Assembly (NCBI GenBank): GCA_963377175.1
Contig: CAUJNA010000180.1
Location: 1,127,633 to 1,191,632, forward strand
From: Effrenium voratum
Lineage: Eukaryota > Sar > Dinophyceae > Suessiales > Symbiodiniaceae
Reading direction: 5' to 3'
DNA: 64,000 bases
The position numbers and the translations under genes were made by a program. Positions 1 to 9,775 of the stretch are shown piece after piece; positions within the stretch are counted from its first letter, which is position 1, and each line of letters begins with the position of its first letter. The notes under the pieces are model-generated. The model ran no database searches. It saw only the letters and a list, made by a program, of their open reading frames with translations, and had not been told where the DNA came from.

Positions 1-901
1 ATTGGTTGATTCACCTCCATGACGTGTATATCGCAATGCAAGTCCCTGCGCATTGCGAAGAAAAAAAAGAAGAACAAAAAGGGGCCAAGCAAGAACTCGA
101 CCTTCTGGGTGTGAGATAGACCTGAAGCAAGGCACCAACACACACACACACACATTTTACAATTGCCAACTTGGTAGGGCCGTCCCGGGGCCCACTTGTG
201 TCACCCTAATCGTCAAATTAGGGACCACGGTTCATGCTGCCAGCTAAATTCGAAAACATAAAAATGGGCCTCGGATATGACTGCCCAGTGGTGCAAGCTG
301 GAAACCGTTTGCTAGAACCGAATTGACACCAATGCCATCTGCAATCATGTGGATATGCCGATCAGGCCTTGGGCCTAGGCCTCTGTGGGTGTCTCACAGC
401 AGCCGAACATGGAAACCATCGGGACCAGCAACTCCTAGGTTTTTTCTATCCTGCCGAACAGGAGGCACAATCTCCCAGGACTTAGCTACGCCAATCTCTA
501 ATTCACGCTGTGAATTGCGTGGCTCGCACGGATGGCACTGAGAAACAGAACGCTCCCAAAACCATGCAGCCAGCTTGGTCCAAAACAAAACAAGAAGCAT
601 CAAACTGCCTGAGATAGGATGACTTTGGGACCTTTGGGAGACAATGCATGTGATACCAGCCGAGCCAAGAAGAATGACATCGCATGGATCGGCTCATTCT
701 TTCGCACTTGCAAGGTTCCATTTCAGCTGATAGCCATGACCCTTGAACTAGCCCTGCAACTAAATCCCGACAATTTCGTCTCTCCCAAGAAAGGGTCCCC
801 CTAAAGGAGCTTCTTCTGTACTTGGTGTTTTTTGGAGGTCCATGTTAATCTGCAGGGGAGTATTTCAACAAAAACAGGATGCAGTATTAAAAGCGTCTTG
901 C

Positions 902-987
902 CAAGGATCTTCTTCCGCAAAAAGATGGTGATGGACAGAAGCGACACCAGCATGCCCCAGGTGTAGTAGGTCTCAATGAAGTAAAAC
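902..987 (-). CDS. Exon, membrane-spanning segment
   Basis: Minus-strand frame FYFIETYYTWGMLV then SLLSITIFLRKKI, one hydrophobic helix followed by basic residues. It is bounded by acceptor GGCCTGAG|G and a GC donor, CCTTG|GCAAGA. It fits as a C-terminal part of the multi-exon gene read leftward from about 9 kb. The FYF...YYT...F pattern is loosely like a transmembrane stretch of 1,3-beta-glucan synthases or ion channels, but I could not assign it. Confidence 0.5.
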
Positions 988-1699
988 CTCAGGCCAACCC
1001 AACACAGTTGGTGAAGTAAGGCGATCATTCAACTGCGGACCTTTGAGGAAAACTGCCCCTCCGCCCAAAAGCCAAATTGGTTGAGTTGGGCCAGCTGCTC
1101 TTCCACATTCTGCTTTGCTTCCTGTACTTGGAACGGGTCGGTGGGAGATGGGGGGTTCTTCCTTCTCCGAAGGCAGCGTCCCCCCACACACAGTGCCGCT
1201 TCCTGATGCGTACGAGGTCACTTGGCCGGCTATGTTGCTGGCTTATCTGCCTTTTCCCCTCCCAGCTTCGATCTTTATCGTCTTTGTCTCTCTGCATCTT
1301 TCTGTCTCTCTCTCTCTCTCTCTCTATCTTTCTATCTCTTCCTCCCTTCCCTCCCCCTCTGCCGCTCCCTCCGACTCCCCCGCCCCGTTTCTCCCGCTCT
1401 CTCACCCCCTCTCTCCCCCTGTGTCTTCGCGAAAGGACCCTCTGACAAGGATGAGCACAGTCTCTGCTCTGTTGGTTAAGCATGCACGGCTCACTGGATA
1501 TCTTGCCCCCAAGAGCCTAACAAAATGCCAACACTTGATATGCAAGTGCGGTTGAGCCCGTATCACTAGCACGCAGGTATGAAATCAGCAAGCCAAGCCG
1601 GCTGGTTGCATTCGATTCGGCATCCGCTTGGAGTCGCATTCCCCCATTTTTGGGTCAGAGGCTGAGTCCCAACCTTGACCTTCAAATCAAGCTCCTTTC

Positions 1700-1842
1700 G
1701 GCTCGGGTCTCCACAGCGAGGTTTTTGCCGAGGAACTGTGGGGAGAAGGCCAGGTGGTTCACGCTCTGCAAGGGCTCTGCGATGGATTGATCCAAGCGGG
1801 GGTCATCAAAGAGCCAACCTTGGGGCGGTTGCCAAGAGTTGG
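1700..1842 (-). CDS. Exon of unknown minus-strand gene
   Basis: After acceptor TTTTGACCCACAG| the frame reads ANSWQPPQGWLFDDPRL, then DQSIAEPLQSVNHLAFSPQF and LGKNLAVETRAERS. A TGA follows at 1684-1682, so the donor lies somewhere before it. The plus strand is also open here. The minus frame was preferred for its acceptor and because neighbouring exons share the strand. No family recognised. Confidence 0.45.
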
Positions 1843-1965
1843 CTGTGGGTCAAAATTATGTACCCAAAATGGAACCCTGCAAAAATGGAACCAAGCACTA
1901 AAACCTGCGGTCCCCTGGTGGTTTAATTTTGATTCATACCCAGTTGGGTGAAAGTAGATGCCATT

Positions 1966-2089
1966 CCGTTGAGGTTTTGTCATCCCGTCTGCCGTCACAA
2001 AGGGAATTGTGCCACCTACAAGTACCTTCACAATGGGGCAAATCTTTACGTTGACTCTGGTTGGCCTGCTTTCTGGGTCCGGAGGATTC
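1966..2089 (-). CDS. Exon of unknown minus-strand gene
   Basis: Acceptor CTTGTCAG|G is followed by NPPDPESRPTRVNVKICPIV, then KVLVGGTIPFVTADG. The 3' boundary is uncertain. The plus strand contains a competing frame with YLHNGANLYVDSGWPAFW, so the strand is not certain. Confidence 0.38.
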
Positions 2090-2462
2090 CTGACAAGCGG
2101 GTCTTTCCCAGGCAACTTTGAGCGGCTTATTTTTTACGACCGGTTCACAACCTTCAGCACATCCGGTTTGTTGGACTGTCTTGTTGCTGCCTGAAACTGC
2201 CTGAAGCCTGAATTCGCTTCAAGGATTCTGGACATCCTTTCCGACATTCCAACCAACAAACATCGAAGACAAAGTCATAGCTCATAAAACCTGGGCGCGC
2301 CGCTTGGGTCCTGCAACGCGATTTGCCAACGTGTCTCGTTCGGCTCCAGCAATGCCGCGACATCTTGATGTTACAAAGAGGAGGTTGCGCCAACTGAAAG
2401 GTCTTTCAAGGGTCTTTGGAAGGCCCCCCCCTTGCATCCCCAAACAAGCTAGGCTTCATCAC

Positions 2463-2542
2463 CTCGGCGCATTTTTTTGCCAGCACCATACCCATGAAGC
2501 CACATGTCCAAGGGAATGTAAGCTGCAGACTCGCTCAGCGCC
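2463..2542 (-). CDS. Exon with clean splice sites
   Basis: An 80-bp exon between acceptor CTCCTCACAG|G and donor CGCCGAG|GTGATG. It encodes ALSESAAYIPLDMWLHGYG then AGKKMRR. Both splice sites match the AG|G and AG|GT contexts seen elsewhere in the window. Function unknown. Confidence 0.5.
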
Positions 2543-2852
2543 CTGTGAGGAGCAATCGATTCAAAACAAGAGCCAAAATACTCTTTTTGAGGGTCTCTAC
2601 CAGGCACCAGGCACCAGCCATTCAAATTCATCGTCTATCGAATCCTTCAAAGGCTGTTCGAAGGGAAACCTTCGAGTTTGCAAGTAAAAGGAGGAAAGGC
2701 AACGGCTCAACATGGCAATTTTCCACGCACAAAGCACCCAGCTGAGGGGCAACGAATTGATTAGCCCTTTGTGCGGTTGATCAACTGGCCTTTAAGATCC
2801 TTTAAGCAGACACTCCGAGTCGTCAACCCCTACAAACCCGGCCCCAGCTTGC

Positions 2853-2939
2853 CAAGAAGCGTGTCACTCGGTTGCGCCAGCGCCATTTGGCGTAGAGCAT
2901 GTAATCGTAGATGCGCACGTTGTTTTGAAGCTCCGTCGC
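2853..2939 (-). CDS. Exon of unknown minus-strand gene
   Basis: Frame ATELQNNVRIYDYMLYAKW then RWRNRVTRFL, from acceptor CAAGCAAG|G to a GC donor, TTCTTG|GCAAGC. Aromatic and basic composition is compatible with a membrane-proximal segment. No family recognised. Confidence 0.45.
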
Positions 2940-3090
2940 CTTGCTTGAAGCAAATGAGCGATACATCCCAATTCCCGAATCGATACGGTCTGTTTGACCT
3001 CAAATATATATATATATATAGAATCCGCTATTTCCAGCATGTTGCATGGCAGCCTGAGAAATATGCCTTCCACTTTGGCGTGCACTTCAC

Positions 3091-3245
3091 CAGTATGGCT
3101 CCAAAACAGTAACGTTCAAGCGCATTGGACCTCTCAGGACATGCTCACGGGTGATGTAGCCCCCTTGGGCAAAAAGACATGCCTTTGAGTCGAGAATACC
3201 GCCGCTTCCTGCTGCAAGTTGCAAGTTGCACTCCGGAGGTACAAT
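3091..3245 (-). CDS. Exon of unknown minus-strand gene
   Basis: Frame IVPPECNLQLAAGSGGILD, then SKACLFAQGGYITREHVLRG and PMRLNVTVLEPYW, ending at donor TACTG|GTGAAG. The acceptor (TTCAAAG|) is weak, so the 5' edge could move. Confidence 0.42.
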
Positions 3246-3422
3246 CTTTGAACTGACCTTGAAGTGCACAAATCCCAGCAAATGCCTGAAATTTGGCCTT
3301 TGCGCCCTACACCAAACGTGAGTCACAATCAAAACCCGGTATTAAAATGGTCTATGTAAAGAACTAAGAAGGCGGCCGCAACTATTTCTGGCTGGGACTG
3401 CCCCTTACTAAGCTTCATCTAC

Positions 3423-3530
3423 CCGAATCGGTTTTGAGCACGTGGCTCACGTGCACATACCCGTTTCGAAATAGCCCGAAGGCGCAACGGCCCACGGCAG
3501 TCCGCCCCATGACCCCAGCGGCCCAAGGTT
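3423..3530 (-). CDS. Exon of unknown minus-strand gene
   Basis: Frame PWAAGVMGRTAVGRCAFGLF then RNGYVHVSHVLKTDSG, with many G/C third positions, ending at donor TTCGG|GTAGATG. The 5' edge is not fixed. Confidence 0.45.
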
Positions 3531-3638
3531 GTTTTTGTTTTCTCTCTCTCTCTCTCTCACTCACTCTCTCTCTCTCATTTCCTGAGTGCATGGGCAAAGA
3601 AAGTCCGAACTCTTTGTTTACCACTAAAAATTGGTCAC

Positions 3639-3802
3639 CCCAAACGTGTCAAGTCCAGGAACTCGGAAAGTGAGCTCTTCAAACGCTTCACGGTAACGCT
3701 TAAGCAGCCGCAGCCACCAAGTCAGCTGATGGACAAACACCACTTTGCTGCTGTCTGGCCCCATGGGCTTTCCGGATTCAACTCGGTCCTCGTTTCTGCG
3801 GC
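3639..3802 (-). CDS. Exon of unknown minus-strand gene
   Basis: Acceptor ATCCACAG|G opens a frame with RRNEDRVESGKPMGPDSSK, then VVFVHQLTWWLRLLKRYREA and FEELTFRVPGLDTFG, ending near GGG|GTGACC. Charged and hydrophobic residues alternate as in a real protein. No family recognised. Confidence 0.5.
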
Positions 3803-3995
3803 CTGTGGATGGACCAAATCCATAGCGCACCACCTAAGAAACCCTGGAAAACTCTAATGTCCCTGACAATGCCAACACAAATACCAACAACAATTCCCAA
3901 ATTGAAACCACGATACTTTCCCTGAAAAGTTTCCATTGAGAACAAACCAATGATCTCTTGTGGTTTCGATTTGGCGCGATATGAATTTCGTCCAC

Positions 3996-4071
3996 AGGTT
4001 CCATCTGTCAGGCGCTTTGCCAGTGGCATTTCATGCCAAGCGGCATGGTTCATGAGGATGTCCATCATGAC
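3996..4071 (-). CDS. Exon of unknown minus-strand gene
   Basis: Acceptor GAGTCTTCCAG|G followed by VMMDILMNHAAWHEMPLAKR then LTDGT, to donor ACCT|GTGGAC. It follows the 4240-4405 exon in the same direction. Confidence 0.47.
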
Positions 4072-4239
4072 CTGGAAGACTCAAATGATGCCCCCAGTCG
4101 AACCCACATGCCCTTTGCCATCGGTTCTATGACATGAGAACAAGCCCATTGCCCATGGAGGTGATCTCCCACATAGCCATTCGACGCGGAAAATGGTGTG
4201 TGTGTGTGTGCCCAAATCCGGGCAAAGGACAAACGATAC

Positions 4240-4405
4240 CTCAAGTCATAATGGCCCAAAAGCTCGGGCCAATCTTGCCGAGGCAAACATATCTTCGGCA
4301 GCATTGGCCTGATACTTCCTCTTAGCTGAGCAAATTGCCAGGCACTCCTTTTCGTCTTCTTCATGGTTGCATGGGACTTGTTTTCTGCCTCGAAATCATT
4401 CGAGC
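4240..4405 (-). CDS. Exon of unknown minus-strand gene
   Basis: A 166-bp exon between acceptor TGCTCCCTTCCAG|G and donor TTGAG|GTATCG. It reads SNDFEAENKSHATMKKTKRS, then AWQFAQLRGSIRPMLPKICL and PRQDWPELLGHYDLR. Both splice sites are good. Unknown function. Confidence 0.52.
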
Positions 4406-4764
4406 CTGGAAGGGAGCAATGATGACGCCGAAGAGCAAGTAGCACACCAAGTCCGTACTTCGGATGTCGTACTGCCTAAGGGAAGGCAACTGCATGTTCA
4501 GCCAGGGAACATTCCGAGAGCTGCCAATTGACGGGCCAACAGCAAGACAAAAAGGCTCCTCTCACAAATTGTGGCGCGTGGACATCAGGGAACGAGGGAA
4601 GTTTTGTGAAGCAAAGGCACCGCCAAGTGGCACCACATTGCAAAAGTTGGCACCAAATGACACTGAATGCCACCGATGCATTGAGGTGTGTTTACACGCG
4701 CCGGTGTTGAACCTCTTGTGGTCACCTGTTATTGGGGGACAAAAATCGCTGAAAAGACCACAAC

Positions 4765-4869
4765 CTGTTGGCGGCGTTTTGGCTGCGTTTACGCCAAGGG
4801 GCACAGGGATCTCAGTTTCAGAGGCGAAGAAATAGATCGCACTGATAATGAAAGGCGTCATGATGGTAC
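4765..4869 (-). CDS. Exon with hydrophobic segment
   Basis: Acceptor GACAGCTCAG| and donor CCAACAG|GTTGTGG enclose TIMTPFIISAIYFFASETE then IPVPLGVNAAKTPPT. The first half is a probable membrane helix. It precedes the 4240-4405 exon in the same direction. Confidence 0.5.
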
Positions 4870-4925
4870 CTGAGCTGTCCAGGGAACGTTTCGCCGTACC
4901 AAGAATGGCCTGCATCTTGCGTAAC

Positions 4926-4975
4926 CTTCCATGGCTCTTTCTGCAACAATGCATCCACAAAGCAATTGCGTCTTC
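4926..4975 (-). CDS. Small exon of unknown gene
   Basis: A 50-bp exon from acceptor CATCTTTAG|G to donor TGGAAG|GTTACG, reading RRNCFVDALLQKEPWK. A second frame is also open over so short a stretch. Confidence 0.35.
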
Positions 4976-5229
4976 CTAAAGATGCTCCAAATAATCCTTT
5001 ACACATTTGGAATTGGCCAATTCTAAACAAATACTAAGCCAACACAAGTCTGAATACTGCTAAATTGTGATGTTCAGCTTGACGCGTGAATTCCCGTGTT
5101 GAACATTGCGCCCAAACAAAGGAGTACTCATTTGGCCCTAGGCTACCAAAAGCCGAACTGGCACCGCCAACATAATTAAAACACCACAACCAAAAAAATA
5201 TTGCTTGATGAGTGGGGGCACGGCTCAAG

Positions 5230-5310
5230 CAAACGCAGCTGTCGGAAATATGCGAGCATCACGGTCATTAAATTGGGGTCTCGAAATTTGGCCGCATCGG
5301 CAAGCTTCGA
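5230..5310 (-). CDS. Probable exon of unknown gene
   Basis: Minus-strand frame KLADAAKFRDPNLMTVMLAY then FRQLRLLEP, after a pyrimidine-rich tract CCTGTCTTTTCGAAG. The boundaries are approximate. Confidence 0.38.
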
Positions 5311-5685
5311 AAAGACAGGGGATTTATTTGCAATAGGCACACATACATGCATCGCATGGCATCATTCGAACGAACATGTCTGGCTGCCTGCGCCTTTTCA
5401 GGGGATCATGAGTTCCAAGGCAAAGCTGGCTCGGGCTTGATTTAGGTCATGCTGAGGGAGGGGGGGAATATGCTGCATGCAGTCAGGCAATCTTGGCTAC
5501 GACTCACAGGCCGGACCATGTTCGCAGTTCTAAGTCCTGATCAGCACAAACCTAAGCTGTTTGCTGGTTGCACAAAACATGAAGGACACCGAGAAAGACA
5601 ACAAATCAAAAAATGGTCAGTTAAGTCTGGCAATGAGTTAAGGTCGATTCCTGGCTACGCTGCCATGACCCTAAGCTCAGCACAC

Positions 5686-5736
5686 ATGGGGCTTCCAAAG
5701 GCTTCTCCATGGCAAGTTGGGCTCGAAACACTTAGC
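5686..5736 (-). CDS. Exon downstream of family E element
   Basis: A 51-bp, 17-codon exon that begins exactly at the family E acceptor GGTGGGAG| and reads AKCFEPNLPWRSLWKPH to a CAT|GTGTGC donor. It is in phase 0 with the exon on the other side of the element. Confidence 0.45.
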
Positions 5737-5819
5737 CTCCCACCAATTAATATGGAACCTGACGTTCGGGGGGTCCTGGAAGACCATTTTCCCTCCATGT
5801 TAGTCGGTGGGAGGGAAGC
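5737..5819 (-). mobile_element. Introner-like element, family E copy 1
   Basis: An 83-bp sequence whose ends are inverted copies of CCCTCCCACC. On the minus strand it runs from AAG|GCTTCCC to GGTGGGAG|GCT. The 5-bp AGGCT is repeated on both sides, like a target-site duplication that supplies the GC donor and the AG acceptor. Its removal keeps the frame. A second copy lies at 32033-32139. Confidence 0.6.
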
Positions 5820-5868
5820 CTTGTTGTATTTGGCGCACTCTGGATTATTTATTCCCCACATGGCCCCT
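5820..5868 (-). CDS. Exon upstream of family E element
   Basis: Frame AMWGINNPECAKYNK ends AAC AAG| at the element's GC donor. Joined with the next exon it gives ECAKYNKAKCFEPN without a stop. The 5' edge is approximate. Confidence 0.42.
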
Positions 5869-6267
5869 CCATGTTGAGAAGGCGAACCTAAGGCCACATA
5901 GCTCCGAAGGGCCAAAGGTCCTTCAACATCGCTCCGATGTCTCGCCTCGCATCTTTAGGCGCTGATCGGCGCGTGCACCCTCCCAAGAAAAGCCCAGGAA
6001 ACAAGTGCCAAGGATCAGGGGGCCAAGGGCACGGCCCGCTTTTTGAACCCACTTAGCAAGCAGCTTACCATCAAGTTATCCCAGCTACAACCCAAAATGC
6101 TCATTGGATCCTAAACGTGGGTTCTAATTTACCATGGCTTCCAGCTTTCCCCCGCAAAAACAACTCGGTTCAATGAACCAAACAAAACCATGAATGAACA
6201 TCTTGTTGTCTGTTCCCCGCCCCCTCCCCCCTCCCATTCCCGGATCCCCCCGGTCGAGTTGTTTTTC

Positions 6268-6346
6268 CCGAGCAGCTCATGCAGGTGGTGCCGCAGCCGA
6301 TGACTTCTTCCATGGCCTCTTCGATGGGGGTGCCTTCCATGCCCAC
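6268..6346 (-). CDS. Exon with CxxxxC-type segment
   Basis: After acceptor CCGGGCTCAG| the minus strand reads VGMEGTPIEEAMEEVIGCGT then TCMSCSG, with nearly all third positions G or C. The exon is very protein-like, but no family was recognised. The donor is uncertain. Confidence 0.5.
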
Positions 6347-6389
6347 CTGAGCCCGGAAGATCCGTCGCCCGTCTTGGGGCTACTGGGCC

Positions 6390-6670
6390 CTCAGATCCCC
6401 CGCTCAAAGTGACTAACTTTTCGCAGGTCAAATGGAAATCCAACCACTAAGATCCCCCCCCAAAAGAAAAATGACTAACGTTTAGCAACCACTAAACACT
6501 AAAAAGCTGAAAAACCAAGGAACCGGATGGCTGCGAACCACCAAGGCTTCACAGGGCTTACTCCCCCCTTTTCCGGCTTGGATCTCAAGCTTCGGGAGAA
6601 AAGCGCGGGCCTGGGGTTCAAGCCTCGCTAACATGGGCTGGCCACGAACCAACCAACCAAACAACCACCC
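6390..6670. repeat. Dispersed repeat with inverted-repeat parts (B-related)
   Basis: 'GCTCAAAGT..CTAACTTT' followed by 'AAATGGA.ATCC.ACCACTAA' matches 55311-55420, which also continues into a shared GGTGGTTC(C)CAGCCA block. Two copies in the window. Related to family B by the 'AAAAGTTAAACTTTTAGCAGGGGA' core. Confidence 0.45.
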
Positions 6671-7054
6671 GAACAGGGCTTACCTCCCCAGGTGAACATG
6701 GGACTCAACCAAAAACCTCCCAGAGGAAACTCCCTGTGAAATGGACCCGCCGAAACGGGGTCCCATGTTGATTTGGGCATGGGGTCCAAATTACGCCACC
6801 ATATGGACCGCAGGATTTTGGCTGTGACCCCTTCTTGAAGGGTGTAGGCAGTGCCCCCTGACCCCCTTCAATTGAAGAGCGCATGATGCGACTCTGCTCT
6901 ATTCACTTCTTGATGCTCCAATATCGTGATGTGCCCGGCTGGTGTTTCAATGCAGCTGACTGGCTGGTATCAATGCAGCTGCAACATGCTGACATGCAAA
7001 CAGGCCTCTCTAGCCACGCAAAGACCGGGGCCCAAGTCCAATGCCGACTTGGTC

Positions 7055-7126
7055 CATGGGGGGAGGCTTTCTTAGCAGTGAAGCGCCAGCAAGCCAGCAA
7101 GAAGGCAGCAAACATGCGCTTGCCTT
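7055..7126 (-). CDS. Probable exon, hydrophobic
   Basis: Frame KRMFAAFLLACWRFTAKKAS then PHGPSRHW, after acceptor GGATGCAAG|G. The plus strand is open too. Confidence 0.33.
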
Positions 7127-7414
7127 GCATCCACAAACCACGTGAGTCCCACGGATGTCCCGCTCATCCCAAACCCGCAAACATTGTATTTGCCACTCCT
7201 ACCCCCCGGATTTAATGACCTCGCAAGATGCGGAAACCCGGCTTCTTGCTGTCTTCCAGCGTCCAAGCCCCCAAACAGATAGGAGGAGCCGCGTTGTTGA
7301 AAAAAAGCCGTAAACAAATCCGTATGACCAATTTTTTTCGGTCAAAGGCGCATGACCTAAACAAAAACGGCCATACGGGGTCCCAGGAGACAAACAAAAT
7401 ATACATAATCCACC

Positions 7415-7510
7415 CCTGGGCCCGGATTTGCCATCCCGCCAGCCTCTTCTGGCGACACGTCCTTGGTGCATGCGCCAACAAAGTGGCCATGAAGGCCACG
7501 CTGCAAGATC
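7415..7510 (-). CDS. Exon of unknown gene
   Basis: Acceptor CATAGGACAG|G opens ILQRGLHGHFVGACTKDVSP then EEAGGMANPGP. Third positions are mostly G/C. Two other frames are open; this one was chosen for its acceptor and acidic content. Confidence 0.42.
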
Positions 7511-7599
7511 CTGTCCTATGGGGGTCTTTGATTACAAATGGCCCAGCCATAGTAAAACAATTGATTTGTCCCCAGGGTCAGTCTATTAGTGCAGGTTGC

Positions 7600-7711
7600 C
7601 GCAATGCCGCTCCTTGATCCCCAAGTTAATTTCGTGGCACTTGGCACACGCCTTGCCCCATGGCTGCTGCCAGGCATCATCTTCGTCCTTGCCCTCATTC
7701 ATCAACAGCGC
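7600..7711 (-). CDS. Exon with Cys/His cluster
   Basis: A 112-bp exon, acceptor GGTCTACCAAG|G, GC donor TTGCG|GCAACC. It reads ALLMNEGKDEDDAWQQPWGK then ACAKCHEINLGIKERHC. CxxCH and a later HC suggest a metal site or a haem-type CxxCH motif, but one motif in one exon is not enough for a call. If the donor is not used, a TAA follows at 7588-7586. Confidence 0.55.
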
Positions 7712-7944
7712 CTTGGTAGACCGACCTGTGCCGGGGAACCGCTAACTCTTAGAACGTGCGAGGCAGCATACCTGAAAAATCCTGCTGCGTATGCGTTGGC
7801 CGACTGCAGCCAACCACAGGTCTTTGGTGGTCTTGTAGTGGGACAGGAGACAGTATTACTCCCGAAAGCTATGGGCAACTTTCCCAATTTGGTTGGACAT
7901 ATCACATTTTAGTGGTTCTCCCCAATGGTCATCCCATGGAAAGG

Positions 7945-8025
7945 ACCTTTTGATCAACCCCCATCTTCCGGGCAGCGCAGAGCCGAGGCATGCGGCAGCT
8001 TCAAAAACTCAACCCCACTGCTTTT
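7945..8025 (-). CDS. Probable exon before family G repeat
   Basis: Frame VEFLKLPHASALRCPEDG ends at GGGGG|TTGATC, where a repeat shared with 43,060 begins. Boundaries are approximate. Confidence 0.35.
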
Positions 8026-8270
8026 GGGCAGTAGCTGTAAGACCAACCTCCCCAATGGAGCTACAAGTACATTTCTGACGTGAAAGCTTGACCGACAGGC
8101 CGATTCCGGAGCAAGCCTCCAGTCACCAATAGGGTAAGTCGCCAGAACCACGAACGCGTCCTCAGCTGAGATGTGGAACCCTTTCCAGGACCATCACTTT
8201 CCGTCTTGAGGCAAAGCCTTCTAAAGATCATGGGGAAACCGGTTGCGTTCGTTGCCTCGAAACCCGACCT

Positions 8271-8341
8271 GTGAAAAGGATGCCCGTAATTTGGTCCTAA
8301 AGGCTCGGGCCTTTCCACTTCGTTTGCGCTGGCAAGCACAC
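8271..8341 (-). CDS. Exon of unknown gene
   Basis: Acceptor CTGAAGCCAG|GT, then VLASANEVERPEPLGPNYGH and PFHR, to donor CACAG|GTCGGG. Both splice sites are good. A further open stretch (GFASRRKVMVLERV) follows at 8170-8215. Confidence 0.45.
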
Positions 8342-8544
8342 CTGGCTTCAGGCTAACGAACATCCTTTAAGAGTCATGGCACAAGCCGATATTGCGAATA
8401 CAAACCCATGTGCGCCTGCACACTTAGCTCGGAGATGTAGGGAACCCTGTTGCGTATCGCGAGGCCGAGCAGGATCACACCTTGCCTCAGGCCTAGGCCT
8501 ATCTTGCCTCAGGCCTAGGCCAATCTGCCAAGGCAAATCCGGTG

Positions 8545-8700
8545 CCTGTTCGAGAAGGCTCCCGCCGCCAAATGCAAACCAAAACAGCCGCTGATTGACC
8601 ATCCCGATCCATACTCGAAGCAGCGGAGATGACAATGAATGCTCTCGGGTCCGTGTTTCTTGCACCACTGTCGTTGAGTTGCATTCGGCGATTACAAAAT
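8545..8700 (-). CDS. Exon of unknown gene
   Basis: Minus-strand frame RNTDPRAFIVISAASSMDRD then GQSAAVLVCIWRREPSRT, ending at a GC donor CGAACAG|GCACCG. Strongly protein-like. The 5' edge is uncertain; an AACGACAG| acceptor is one choice. Confidence 0.48.
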
Positions 8701-8751
8701 CCTGAATCATGCCTTTGCGCATCAAGGACCCACCTCAACCGACCTCACCCC

Positions 8752-8990
8752 AAACATGTAACCATCGAACATCATCAAACGAAAGAAGCGCTGCTCAGAT
8801 CTGAAGCCAGAGCGATTCATTGAGCCAAATGTCCCATGTCGTATAGTTGACCTTCCCCAATGCCCACGGGAAGCATTTTTCAACAAAAACGAGGTTGTTT
8901 CTCGTAGGGGCGGCAGCTGTTGGGAGGTCGCTTGTGGATACAGAAATGGTGTATCTGAAATTAAGGGATCGTCAAAGCGAAGCATTGAGG
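8752..8990 (-). CDS. Exon region ending at GTGAGG donor
   Basis: Two overlapping open frames are visible: VNYTTWDIWLNESLWLQ around 8815-8865, and a frame ending RFFRLMMFDGYMFG at donor TTTGGG|GTGAGG. At least one is coding, perhaps as two small exons. I could not separate them. Confidence 0.42.
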
Positions 8991-9009
8991 GCGTGTCAGC
9001 AGGGCACAT

Positions 9010-9113
9010 CCCATTCTGCAAGGGTGCTAGATCAGCCAGCGATGCGCAACTTCTTTCATCAACTTGAAAAAAACGGTACGTATCCCAACGGAGTCTAAAA
9101 CCGTAAATAGCAC
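9010..9113 (-). CDS. Exon downstream of family B element
   Basis: Immediately after the element's AG the minus strand reads VLFTVLDSVGIRTVFFKLMK then EVAHRWL, before a TAG. The junction with the upstream exon is phase 0 in one frame (LLPE|VLFTVLD). Confidence 0.4.
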
Positions 9114-9220
9114 CTCGGTTGCTTTCTGCTCCCCTGCTAAAAGTTTAACTTTTTGTGGTTTAAGGGAAAACCCATTGGTTGGTAATTGTTAAAGTCCGAA
9201 CATCCCTTGGCAAAATGCAC
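9114..9220 (-). mobile_element. Introner-like element, family B copy 1
   Basis: A 107-bp sequence lying exactly between GAG|GTGC and CCGAG|GTGC on the minus strand. GAGGTGC is present on both sides, as expected of a 7-bp target duplication, and supplies the donor GT and the acceptor AG. The internal core (GCCAACCAATGGGTTTTCC, then AAAAGTTAAACTTTTAGCAG) recurs at 14,240-14,350 and 53,985-54,075. Confidence 0.62.
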
Positions 9221-9349
9221 CTCTGGCAAGAGAACACAAGTCGCTTTTTCTCGTCCAGGGCTTCGCCACCTGCGGGAAGCGTACCAATGACCATCCCGAG
9301 GCCCGCGCTTCGCCCAATGAACTCCCCAGGCCACGCCCTTCTCCGTGGC
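9221..9349 (-). CDS. Exon upstream of family B element
   Basis: A 129-bp interval (43 codons) between acceptor GGGTTCTGCAG| and CCAGAG|GTGC. All three minus frames are open. One reads ATEKGVAWGVHWAKRG and continues in phase into the next exon. Another, richer in third-position G/C, reads GLGMVIGTLPAGGEALDEKK and would end SCQRCYLRF-stop once the element is removed. Coding status is likely; the frame is unresolved. Confidence 0.5.
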
Positions 9350-9671
9350 CTGCAGAACCCCGCAAGGTACAATATACATTTCTAGGGGTACCTTCCATTG
9401 CCATTCTTTCCAGGGATCCTTCTTTCCCTCACTAAACCTCGTATTTCCATTATTTCCCATTCTTTCCCATTATTTCCACTCATTCCCTCTTTCCAAAAGG
9501 CCTCACTAAACCCAGGGAAAACGGCAGGTTTTTTGAAAATAACAATGCTTGAAAAGAATGGGGAATCAAACCCTAGAACATTGGGCTTCCACGGACCGAA
9601 GGTTTTGGGGCGACCTGGAACCAAAACGAAGCAAGTATGGCCTGAGACGGAATTGCTAAGTACCCTAATAT

Positions 9672-9775
9672 GGAGGCCGCGTCGCATTACAACACAAACA
9701 ACTCCCAACTCAGAATCCTCTGACTGCTGCTTGAAGGGTCGCTTTAATAACATGTGTTTGGCCGGAACTAACAAT
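9672..9775 (-). CDS. Probable exon of unknown gene
   Basis: Frame HMLLKRPFKQQSEDSELGVV then CVVMRRGLHIR, ending near ATTAGG|GTACTT. Codon third positions are mixed, so confidence is modest. Confidence 0.35.

Noticed and set aside
1077..1555. Overlapping frames over the CT-rich region
   Set aside because: Low-complexity Leu/Ser/Pro or Arg/Glu translations of a pyrimidine tract.
7420..7560. Plus-strand CANKVAMKATLQDPVLWGSL resembling Mpv17/PMP22
   Set aside because: The similarity is vague, and the minus strand has a better splice-bounded frame with acidic residues and GC-rich third positions.
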